In this document: piece by piece, positions 31,301-42,769 of the stretch
Layout: each line of letters begins with the position of its first letter
How positions within the stretch are numbered: the first letter of the stretch is position 1
From: Echiichthys vipera
Lineage: Eukaryota; Chordata; Actinopteri; Perciformes; Trachinidae
Assembly: GCA_963691815.1 (NCBI GenBank)
Contig: OY829652.1
Location: forward strand, 18,661,986-18,725,985
DNA: 64,000 nt
Direction of reading: 5' to 3'
Translations under genes and position numbers: made by a program
The notes under the pieces: generated by a model
Told to the model about the DNA's origin: nothing
What the model saw: the letters and a program-made list of their open reading frames with translations, nothing else
Database searches by the model: none

Positions 31301-31492
31301 TTGGGCTCATAAAACAATAATATAAACAATATCTCCCCTCATAGATTAATTGTTGGACAAGTAGTACATCCAGCCCGTTTCAGCCCATCCTCGTTCTGGT
31401 ACATCCTCAAGGCTTTGGGTTCACTGTTACCTCAAACAGGTGAGTTATTGTCACGTGTACTCTAAGGTTGTATTGTTTGCACCACAGTAGCA

Positions 31493-31691
<199 letters not shown>

Positions 31692-32509
31692 GAGAGAAAC
31701 CCAATTGATTGATTGGAGTGTTTCTTCAACCCTTCCCACAAAGACACTGAAGATATGAGCCTCTTCTGCCCCCTTCTGGTGTCTTTAAAACATAAGGAAA
31801 TAAAATGTCCCTTTTTTCTCCAGTTTCAAGATTTTCAAAAATACATCCGCTCAGGATATGAGCCAAAAAATATTTTTTGCTAGTGTACTCAAAAGTCGGC
31901 ACACAGCAGTGCGGCTACAAAAGGTGGAAAACTCGTCTACAGGCAAGTTTACAGTTTAGCCTATGAATAATGCATTTCCAATGATGCATAAACAATCAAT
32001 GGTTATCTAGTTGGGTTTATATAGATCAGTCCTTTCAGTGAGATTACTACCCTATGTTAACTTTTGAAACAATGAATTTATTGGACTGATTTGTCACTGT
32101 GAATTTCTTCTCATTCTCATTGAGTAGTAGCCATTCAAGACATTAAATCAAACAAATCTAACAAAAACTATCATATCTTAACTTAACCCAAATCATAACA
32201 ATTACAACTGTCTTCCTAACTTCAATCTGAACCCTTACATAAACCCAAACCCAAGTCCAAGCTCTCAAACAATGCTTTGAACAGCCAAAATGTCCTCACT
32301 CTTAAGGTTAAAACTCACATTGGTCTTTAAAAAGATAGAAATACAAAGCACAAACACAACCACACACGCACTTGAACTTGATCTCTCTAAGCTGCCAAGC
32401 TCCAGTAAAAAAAAATCTGTCTCATTACAGTAACACTATGTGCTAACTTCTGACTGTACAATAGTGTTTGGTAATCACATATGTAGTCCTGTGTGTGAGG
32501 TGATTACAC

Positions 32510-32579
32510 ACACTCACACACATACAAACACACACACACACACACACGCACACACATTCTCACACACACACACACACAC
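32510..32579. repeat. Interrupted (CA)n microsatellite
   Basis: CA blocks separated by TACAAAC, GCAC and TTCTC. Confidence 0.94.
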
Positions 32580-32700
32580 GCTTCAGGAAATGAACCCTAT
32601 TACCTTCACATTAAGTATGAAAAGTGCTACCAAAGCAGCACAGTCACCATTTTACACAGAGTGGCCTTTCAGTGATATTATACATACACAATCTATGTAT

Positions 32701-32740
<40 letters not shown>

Positions 32741-32764
32741 ACACACTCACACATACACACACAG
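32701..32764. repeat. (CA)n microsatellite
   Basis: CA run with three CTCAC/ATAC variants on the right. Confidence 0.95.
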
Positions 32765-33340
32765 CGCAGACACATACACCCAAACAAAGAGGTAGTTCTC
32801 TCCAACGAGGGTGTGGCTGACTAGAGGTGGGCTGCTAGACTGAGGTAGGTCTGTAGTCTGCATGTGTGAGTATATATATGTATGTGTTTCCTGCTCATAC
32901 ATGTTGAAACAAACTAGGCTATGTGGTAAAATGATTTAGAGACACTGCTATCACCAGGATGAAGGTTTCCAAAAAAGGTTGATAAATGTGAACCTATTTG
33001 ACAATAAGAACAATAAAACAAAATAATAAAAAAATATGATAAAGTGCTACCATACAGCAGCAACATCAGGTTTCTGATACCTCCTCTTTCCGTGGTTTCT
33101 TCCTTTGTTGTTCAAAACAGACAAGCACACAATATTGGCATCTTTGTGTTTCAGTATAAAATAGCACCCTGACTTTTTCGGTAATGAATTTGAAAAGCCA
33201 TTTTGGTAAATTCTCCAAAACTAGATATACTTATGCACTATACTTTTGTGCTGTGTTGGAAGGATACAGAGGCGTTCTTAAAAGAACAACAACTCTAGCA
33301 GGCTAACATCACCTCCTGCTGGTGAGACTGGTCAATACAT

Positions 33341-33481
<141 letters not shown>

Positions 33482-33618
33482 TGTCCTCATAGGTCCAAAC
33501 TCACAGACCAGTCAAAATGTTTTTATTCGTTTTACATCTAAACCCTGCTGTGTCGTTTTTGATGGAGCTGCCCCAGAACTGCCAGACGGGTGCTTAGCTC
33601 TAACACCTTGATAATTCC

Positions 33619-33734
<116 letters not shown>

Positions 33735-33784
33735 CGGGGGGATCAAACAGTTAAACAGTTATATAGGCGCTCCATAAATATATA

Positions 33785-33905
33785 ATTCTGAGCTTTATCG
33801 ATCCCAAAGAGGAAAGTGGTTAACAATGAAAATATATGTAAATAAATAAAACATATTGTATTAAAAGAGGAAGAGGAATATAAGTAGTAAATATATAAGT
33901 CAAAG
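33785..33905. repeat. LINE tail-like fragment
   Basis: CTGAGCTTTATCGATCCCAA, followed by an AT-rich run, resembles the fish repeat phrase TTTATTGATCCC. Strongly decayed. Confidence 0.4.
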
Positions 33906-34478
33906 AAATTCAGAAAGTTACCAGATTACAGACTTTGGATCATGGGATGGATTATGTTAATACTACTAGGGTTTTAAGAATGTAATCTGTTGTCAGTAAC
34001 AGATTTTAGCTGGAGTGAAAACCTTTTCTGTTTACTGTTAATCACCTTTTTCCTCAGAAACAAAGGGTCATTCTTCTTGTTTTGTGAAGTAATATTACCA
34101 AACTAAACAAAGTGTTAACCTTCAAAACATTACGGAAGAGACAATGTTTGATTCTAAAATAAGATTAAAAAACAAAACAAATACAAATCCACAAATTATT
34201 GCAAAAATTTGAAAGAAAATGATCATAGAGGAATATAATGGTGAGATGTTTTCATTAGTGTCATGGGTCATAAAGAAATGTTTCCTTAACAGCTACAGTA
34301 TCTTGTTTGCGGTTTTTAGACATAAAACAATCCTGGCATAATCTTCAGTCTTTTATCAGCAAACAATGATGAAGAATTAGCTCTGCTTCAAGATAGAAAC
34401 CAATTAAGGCCACTACTTATAGTTTACTGGTTTTATCTTGGCGAGGCCACGAGAACACACACAAATCATGCAATATCT

Positions 34479-34480
<2 letters not shown>

Positions 34481-34506
<26 letters not shown>
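34481..34506. repeat. Short (CA)n microsatellite
   Basis: Pure CA of about 26 bp. Confidence 0.94.
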
Positions 34507-34509
<3 letters not shown>

Positions 34510-34692
34510 TGCAAGACTTTCTCGCAGGGTGGTAGGGCTGATAGTGGGGGCCTGTGTTTGATAACAAACGATAAGTGACACCGACGTCACCAAACACTGA
34601 CATTAATCAGCGGTCGGCAGGAAAGAACCGACACCTGACACACAGAGGTGAGGGAGTGGGAAGACAGTGTGGAGGTGGGAATGAGGACGAGC

Positions 34693-34883
<191 letters not shown>

Positions 34884-35215
34884 GCCTTTCCTCGTCAACG
34901 CCATAGTCTCATTGAGAATTAAAAAAAAAAAATGTTTCAGGGAATAGATAGAACAGATGCAAAAAAATATTTCAACATCTTCTTATAGATACATAAATCA
35001 GTATTTTTATATTAATAATGGGTTAAAGGACTACGTACAAGGCTCATTGTTTTGGTTTTATGGTTTTTACTGTTGTGTAGTCTGGCTTTACAGAAGAAGA
35101 AGTTTAATGCTGAGACATGGAAACACAGCAACATCGCTAAAAACAAATCAAATGGGGCAGATAAATGAGCCAATAGACAATCAATCGACATCTTTAGGTC
35201 CCCAAATTAAGTGCT

Positions 35216-35310
35216 GTACGGGGCGCTTTGTTGCTCTTCTGATAGAGTGGGCACCCCATATACTGAGGCTGAGTCCTTGCCTCATCTGTGATGTGGTGTG
35301 TTAACATAGC
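35216..35310 (+). repeat. Degenerate tRNA-like teleost repeat
   Basis: GGGCGCTTTGTTGCTC, then TGATAGAGTGGGCACCCCAT and CTGAGGCTGAGTCCTTG resemble a common fish repeat that carries an A-box-like TGGCTCAGTTGGTAGAG. The B-box is not recognisable, so I do not call it a tRNA gene. Confidence 0.45.
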
Positions 35311-35739
35311 GAGGGGTGTAAAGAAAAAGCTAGGATCCACGATGATGTTAACATTAGCATTAAGTTGTGCTGTTAGGAAATAGCATGTTGCATTTGTGAT
35401 ATGACGTTTGGCATGTTGTCAAATTCGGTTACCTAATTTTTAAGAAATAAGAAAATAAATAATTGTTAAAATATGTGTATTTTATGTATTGCTTTTTACA
35501 AGATTGCCAATACAGAATAGAGTTTTTTGGTGAGTATAATGTTATCATAATTGATAGCAGCAATGGCCAAAACCATGAATTATGAAGTTGAAATAATAGT
35601 ATACACTCAAACCTTTAGATTTTCTTGTGGAGTGTCTGAATAAATAGTTTTAATCTCTGTTGTATGAATATTTACTTACCTTACAGCCTCTGAGTCTTTG
35701 TTCTTTGACGAGGTTGACCTCACAAAAATAACAAGAAAT

Positions 35740-36140
35740 TGTTCAATATGTTTCTGTGGCAGTCAGGAATAAATTATGGCAACATGGTCAGTTCATCGAG
35801 TCCATTAACACAATAGGCTCATTAAAATGTACAATGCCTCAACATCAGCACAGCTTTCCAAAGCCACTCAGTGCGCTGTCAGTCATCTGTCATCCATTGT
35901 TGTGTTCTTAATCCCACCATTGACAGTGAGGTTCATTTCCATCATCAGGGACCCAGAATTAATCAGCGGACTTAAATTAGCCCAGGGCAATTAAAACACC
36001 CAGCAAATGGTTAATTAATTGACCTTGGTGTTCATTCAGCAATTCATGGAATCAATAAGGGATCAATGGTCACCAGCGACCTTTCATGCTCGGACCAGAT
36101 GGGCTGTGGCCACTTAGATGAAACCATAGCTGGATAACAG
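35740..36140. promoter_or_regulatory. Candidate conserved non-coding element
   Basis: A complex, repeat-free stretch with clustered homeodomain-type sites (AATTAATC at 35958, AAATTAG at 35974, CAATTAAAA at 35988). At 36010-36027 GTTAATTAATTGACC runs into TTGG, combining an HNF1-like half and a nuclear-receptor half site (TGACCTTG). Confidence 0.3.
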
Positions 36141-36411
36141 TGGAGATGAACTGTTTCCCAGACACAAGGATATGTATAGCCCTCATCCTCTGCCCCTCGC
36201 CCCCCCTCATCCCTTCTCATCCTCATCTCTCCCCCCTGAAGTAAAGGTTTTATTTTTTAACCCTGAGGGTTACAGTGAAGATAAACCTCAGGGCCTAAGC
36301 CGCGTTTTCTCCTAATTCATCGCAGGAAGACTTATCATCAAGCCTCATTTCTTAAAATAAAAAATCTTAAGCAAAATGCCACTCATGAAGGTCATTGGTT
36401 TATTATTTTAA

Positions 36412-36668
36412 TTAGGGCTGCAACTAGCAGTTTCAACATTGAAACATTGATTAGTCTGGAGATTATTTGCTTAATTAATTGGTTTGTCTATTAAAGGTCA
36501 TAAAACAGTGGGAAAATGCTGCAATTCAAAGATACTCTGTTCACAATGAGAAGCAGAAGAAGCTGGAACTATACATCGTTTGACATCTTTGCTTGAAAAG
36601 TGACTCAAACAATTGATTTAATTAATGTAAAATTAGCTTCAGAATCATTTTCTGCTGATCGATCAACT
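36412..36668. repeat. Decayed teleost MITE fragment
   Basis: TTAGGGCTGCAACTAGCAG, GAGAAGCAGAAGAAGCTGGA, TTTGCTTGAAAAGTGACTCA and TTTTCTGCTGATCGATC match in order a fish repeat I recall that starts and ends with GGGCTGCAACTA-type inverted repeats. The right terminus seems lost. Confidence 0.65.
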
Positions 36669-36679
36669 CCAGAATACAA

Positions 36680-39600
36680 AATATCAGTCCGATGATAGTA
36701 CAGGTCAGATCGTGAGTGAATTGTTTTATTTTTGTGTCATAGGGGACGACACCGCGTCTCGTCCCGACAGAAGGATTAACTCCGAGTTGTCTTCCATGCA
36801 CAACTGTGAATATAGAAATAAGTAAGAGAGGATGATGCTGGGGCAAAGGTCACATTGGTTGTTTTTTATTTATTTTTATTTTATTTTTCTAAGGCTTTAC
36901 AAACAAAAAACAGCATCATATCAACAAACATTGTTTGTTTGTTCCAGGAAGTCAGTTCCTAACACTTCCTTACAACATCACAGGTGACGTGAAAGTGTTC
37001 TCAACTTGTTGTCTCTCATGTTTCCTGACCACATCACAGCAATCATCATTGTTATCTGACACAGTGACCTAAAAACACAGGCAACAATATTGTGAAGTCT
37101 GAATCAGGCATTAAACATAAAAAAAAAAATGTTTTTATTACATCATCTGCTGTCTTAAATCATTTACCATCTGAGAATCTATGATTTACAATGTGTACAA
37201 AACCTTTCTGCCTGATCCGTGGAACATAACAACGCAATTTATGTTTTATTACAATTGACCCATAATTGAACTGTTTCCCTGCAGTCATTTATAATCATAT
37301 TAATTGAATCCAACAGTCTTCAGTTTCTTGTAATTTAATTTCCCGTTAATTTCTTGGCAAATGTGACAAAAAAAAAGTGTAAAGTGATAAAAGTATATCT
37401 TCTGCTGATGGTGATTTGTACAATAATCACTACGCAACTGTGTGTCACTCATTGTGACATCAGCCTCTCTTCCTTTCTTTGACTCTCTCTTGAACTGAGG
37501 TTCGCTCCTGACCCCTTTATGGCCAGACTTTGTGAGGACAAAGGAACTCTGCTTTCTAGTACATCCATCTCCCTCCTCCTCCTCCTCCTTCCCTCCTCAA
37601 CTTCGACTTCTCCTCATTTAAACTCCCCAGACTCCCCCATCCCCCGAGCACACACAACAACACATCCTCCACCCCACCCCCACACCCTGTCCATCCTCCA
37701 GGGTCTGCTGATTATAGTCACCTAGTGATGAGTCGTGTCATGTGGTTAAATAGATGTGGATGCTTAAACTTGCCTTGAACTTTAGGTCGACTACTGTTTA
37801 ATAACTGAAAAAAAACAAAATTTAAATCATAAAGGAAGTTTTATGTTTTTGACTTATCACATGATCAATGGCAACACATTTAATTCAGATTTAAACATAT
37901 CAAATAAATGGAATATTTTGTTGATCATGACATGCTAATAGACATTTTATATTAAAGATAAGACGAGATAAGAGCAAAGATTATTAAAAGATTTATATCT
38001 TTTTACGGGAAAAAGTTTCTTAAAAAGCTGGAGCCACTATAGTTTTAAGCAAACTTCACCCAAATAAAAGTAAATGGTGAATTTGTTTGGGACTATCTTT
38101 AGCAGTGGATTAGCTCCTTATTGTATTTTCAATAGCTTTTGAACAAAAATGGAGCTCCATGACAGAGTAATGAGAAATATTGAGTTTTGGCTACACAGAC
38201 AATAATTGTTAAGCTTTGTTCACAATTCTGTACAAACAACAGATGTGCACACACGTCTATACAGACAACAATCTGCATACACCTTCCACGTGTGCACTAG
38301 AAATCTCACGATAGTAAATGAGCCTCCTTGTTTGTTGTATCTGGCTGAACAAAAAAAGAAAATGGCGTGTAAGACCAAGGATTTTGTCATACATTTTGGA
38401 CAGAAGAAAATATTTCCATCACACGGACCCACCTGGATCCTTGTGGACACATGGATGCACTAAAAGTGAACTGACCTTTAACAGGACCAATACATTTTCT
38501 CTTTTTTCCATGGGATTTGTTGGCAAAAATATATAGAAAATGCCCAGCCCTATCCTGAAAGCCAAAATGAAGGGTTTTGCTGTAAAAAGGAAGCCAAAGT
38601 TTTGCAGCCATTTAAAAGGATCAACAGTGTTTGTATATGTGTGCATGTGTTTAAATGCATCACTTTGGTAGTGATGTCATTGCTGCTCTGTGTGTATTGA
38701 TCCAACTCAATACACACATAAACACACCCTCATCCTTCTCTCTCCCTGGCAGCACCGACCAGCTGTCTCTCCTGCTGCTCTCAGCTGACCGAGTACGGGG
38801 AACTGGTGGGGACACGGAGGAAGAGGGGTGGGGGTGGGTGGGTCGACAGCTGAGCAGATGCAGAAGCCCCTCCTGGGTTTACCGGGGACAGGCTCTTTCC
38901 CAGCCACCCCACAGCCGTGCAGCTGCCCAGGCACCAGCTGTCCTGATGATCGCACCAAACAGACCAGGGACTTCCTCACTGTGGTGGTTGGCTGAGGAAG
39001 GAGTGGAGGTGGTGTAGTGCAGCGTAGTTGCACTGTAGGAACCAGCTGACACTCTCTAGACACCCCCAACCCCCCGTCACCACTGCTACTGCAGACCAAA
39101 ACTATCCCAGACAAAACATGCCTGGAAATAGTCTCCCCTTTGACCCCTGATCGCTGGAAACAAAACATACAAGAGTCAGATCTGTACATTTATATGTAGA
39201 AAAAAGACAGTTGAAGGATATCATAGAGAAACACTTTGTTTATATGGTATTTTTTTGTTGATATCAGCAGGAGACATTTTGTTGCCATTAATACTGAACA
39301 TTTTTACACTTAAAATAGGCTAAGGTTGGGTACAAATCACTTCATGTTTCCTATCAACACAGTCTTACAACTCTATAATGTATACCATATTTACCTTCTT
39401 CTTAGAGTAAATGTATGCTCTATATAATGTCTGAAAAATATACTGCTGCTAAGAATCCCACAATGCAATGCTTCACATTTTACAGACGAGAACATTTTAG
39501 TTGGGCAACACAATTCCTGTCTCTGATGCAAAATAACGGTGATTAATTGACAGAGATGTCACTTTAAAGGCCACTATAGATTAACGAGTTGTGTGTCTGT

Positions 39601-39980
39601 TATTTAGGGGGTAGAGAATGAGGGTGGGATTTCAGGTCTTTTAGTCTTTTTTTCATCGTCCAGTCTTTGGAGCAGTTGAACATGTGTTAGATTCGTATTA
39701 ACCTCTACAACATTCAGCTGCATAGTCTATGTAATCCCTCTGAGTAATGACAAAGACATGAAGTATGCCAATCACATGGCTTTTCTAAGATGAAGTCAAT
39801 ATTAAAGTCAGTGCTCTAGAGAATGCAGGAGGTAGGACACAGATTCAGGCTGTTCTCATTCACTGTTTGTACATATACCTATGAAAAGTAATGCACTGTA
39901 ATTTGTGTGTAATCCACATATTTATTACTCTAGAGATTACGTCTGGAACAAAGAAGAAAATCAGGTGACATAGTACACAA
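36680..39980. other. Non-coding stretch
   Basis: Mostly AT-rich. 37560-37700 is a pyrimidine-rich run (CTCCTCCTC), and 38700-39100 is GC-richer with G-rich runs near 38825. The ORFs here have no recognisable domain, so I call no gene. Confidence 0.5.
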
Positions 39981-39989
39981 CCTATCCTA

Positions 39990-40440
39990 GGAAGGTTGGG
40001 ATGGTGGATGGGTCCAAAAACACAGGACTTTCACCCAGGGGACCGGCGTTTGTGTCCTGGAAGTAAGGTAATCCTTACCCAGTCGGTATGGTGCCTAACC
40101 TTAACCATCATCTTTACCATCAACTTAGCCGTTGTGGTCAACTTTCGGTCGCCGTTTCACTGCGTTAAATAGAAAGTCATGATAGAAACGTCATCCTGAT
40201 GAATGTTCTCGTCTGTAAAATGATTGCCGTCCTCCATTTAGCTGGGTCTGTCTGACACTCCTGCCTATAATAATGAAGGTTTTCGTTGCCACCGCACTCT
40301 ACAGGGGAATTGTTGGGTCTATGTTTATCATAAATAAGTCATAGAGTGTGGTCTATACCTAGTCTGTAAAGTGTCCTGAGATAACTTTTGTTATGATTTG
40401 GCACTATAAATAAAATTGAATTGAATTGAATTGAATTGAA
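39990..40440 (+). mobile_element. Possible SINE: tRNA-Glu-like head plus LINE-type tail
   Basis: At 40027-40060 the bases GACTTTCACCCAGG, then GACCGG, then GTTTGTGTCC echo the anticodon arm and T arm of tRNA-Glu(UUC), including the UUC anticodon setting CTTTCACCC. The part from about 40255 to 40440 matches a fish LINE 3' tail I recall (AGTGTCCTGAGATAAC, GATTTGGCACTATAAATAAA) ending in repeated TTGAA. A tRNA-like head with a LINE tail is the classic SINE plan. The middle is unassigned and no target duplication was found. Confidence 0.5.
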
Positions 40441-41331
40441 CCTGGCGACACTGTGAATTCTATGGACAATGACCTGCTATACGGGCTGAATCAGAGATTA
40501 TTTGTTCTTTCAGCTTCAGCGGTAATGTTGAGATGATTTCAGGTTCATAGTGCATGTGTGAAGGTCTCTCTTGCTCTTCTTTAGCCAAATTTAGATTTCA
40601 GATAACGGTTAGAGAACTGAGGCCGCATTCACATCGTTCCATTGTTTCTGAAACAACTGAGTATGTTTGAGAGTAGTTCAGAAACTATTTTGACATTACA
40701 CACTTCCTCTGCAATTGGGTTTGCTTTTTTGAAAAATGTAAAAGTTCAAGATTGGCTGGAGAAAGTAAATTATTTGTTTAATATGTCAACATGTTACATG
40801 TTCCCCTGCCTGACCTTGGCATGTCCACTTCTGCTACAATTAATGAATCTATTAGCACAACTGAATAAACAAAACTTAAATGACAAATACATCAGTGTGC
40901 AGAGACGTGATGCCTGACAGACTGCTTTATTCTAACTTTTATTCACCCCCGATAGGTCCATTCAACATTTATATCGTTTATGTTTCAGAGCTTACCCGTG
41001 TGACACATTACAGTTTTTCTCAATTGCTAAAACACTAAACCCTGTTGTCTGAACCAATTTCTCTGTTGCCTGAACACACTGATTGAATCAATCACTCTTT
41101 TGGCAAAACCATGAGCACTTTTCACCTGTTTAGACACAACTTACCAACACATTTTCATTGTGATGCACATGTTCTGCATAATGGTGAGCACAGGTGGCAA
41201 AAGTCAAACACAATTAAAGCACGGTTGTCACTACTTGAACACAACAACTCAAAATTGATAACACTTGTGGCTAATGATGTGAGGGAATATATAAAGTCAG
41301 TTCAGAGAGCACTGATTTGTGAGGCACTACA

Positions 41332-41920
41332 ATGGATAGAAATCTGAGAGGAAGAGTTTGTGTGAGAGGAGGTCGAGGAGGTCAAGGTGGTCAGCAAAGA
41401 CAAAGAACAGTAATATCTGACAACATCAGAGCTACTGTGATTGACCATGTTCTTGTCCATGGTATTAGCATGAGGGAGGCCGGACAAAGGGTACAACCAA
41501 ACATCGCTAGATTCACTGTGTCCACCATAATCCGAAGATTTAGAGAAGAGAACAGGTAATTATCTTTTTTGACATTATAGTACAGTATGTACATGTTGAG
41601 AGCAAATTACTGTATACCATATTACAGTATATACTGTACCACAGTATATACTGTTAGTAAATATATGTTTCAGTACATCACTGTGCCGATGTACTGTGGT
41701 ATTGTAATGGAGGGTTAGTCTAACTGTCTGTAGTATTGTAATGGAGGGTTAGTCTATCTGTCTGTAGGCCTAGTATTCCATGTATATTTTTTGTAACTGC
41801 ATGTTCTCTTTTTGTAGAATTAAAAGACTGTCAATTAAGGGTGTGAGGACAGGTATGTTGATATGGTCCGTGAGGACAATGCCGAACTGTACACAAGTGG
41901 CAAATGCATACTGTTTCTGT
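41332..41920 (+). pseudogene. Broken transposase with an intron, IS630/Tc1-like
   Basis: 41332-41555 encodes about 74 residues: a Gly/Arg-rich start (VRGGRGGQGGQQRQRTVIS) then a helix-turn-helix (IRATVIDHVLVHGISMREAG, FTVSTIIRRFREEN) that I recall from fish DDE_3-type transposases. The exon meets a donor (AACAG then GTAATT). A TTTTTGTAG acceptor ends at 41817, and the next codons in frame give RIKRLSIKGVRTG, which continues the family pattern. Right after it the expected motif resumes one frame over (YVDMVREDNA), so the coding sequence has an internal deletion or frameshift. The catalytic DDE region is missing, so no active enzyme is made. Confidence 0.65.
41700..41767. repeat. 34-bp direct duplication
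   Basis: Two adjacent units, 41700-41733 and 41734-41767, differ at one base. They lie inside the presumed transposase intron. Confidence 0.95.
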
Positions 41921-42466
41921 TTGTTTTGAACAAATAATATGTGTACTGTAAATGCAAAAGATCTTTGGTTTTTGTACTGTACAAGTGCTACATGTAAATG
42001 CACAAGATTTCTGTTTTTTGTCTTTGTGTAAAGTGCTAAATGCAAGTTTTTTTGTTTTGCAACATGCATTTAGCTTCATGTCCTGAGCATTGTGTTTTCT
42101 ATTTTTCTATGTAGTGTTTAGTGGCTGCTCAGTAGTGTTTTTAATTTGATTGACTTGGGGCATGATTTGACAACAAAGTTCAGTTTTGGGCACAGATTGA
42201 ACTGTTTTGAGGTGAAAGTTTGGTTTTGCAAGAAGAGTCTGAGGTTTTGTGAATGTAGCTTGAAAATTGGGGTTTGTGTTCACAGTTTAGAGAAAAGGAG
42301 AGAAGCTTTCAAGAAATGTGTCTTAGCAATCGAGAAAAACTGTAAAGTGTGTCAGAATTAGATTTGATGCTTAGATGATGTAATTTGAGGTTTCTTTGTC
42401 TCCTTGTGTGTGTGATTACGTGTGAGGGGTGGGGTGGAGGGATTGAGCTGATGACCAGGCAGAGAG

Positions 42467-42760
<294 letters not shown>

Positions 42761-42769
42761 GGGAGGTGG

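Larger units (their letters stand above)
41011..42342 (+). mobile_element. Non-autonomous Tc1/IS630-type DNA transposon
   Basis: The ends are inverted repeats: CAGTTTTTCTCAATTGCTAA at 41011, and its near-complement ending GAGAAAAACTG at 42342. Each is bounded by a TA dinucleotide, as expected of Tc1/mariner-type target duplication. The 1.3-kb interior contains a broken transposase (41332-41920) and AT-rich filler, too short for an intact element. The match of the outside bases (TGACACA on both sides) suggests the true inverted repeat may be slightly longer. Confidence 0.75.

Noticed and set aside
38655..39189. Overlapping ORFs of 120 and 160 codons on opposite strands
   Set aside because: Both follow from local GC richness. 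Neither shows a domain, and they cannot both be real.
40027..40060. Functional tRNA-Glu gene
   Set aside because: Only the anticodon and T arms are recognisable. The T loop is mutated (GTTTGTG), and the acceptor and D arms do not pair.
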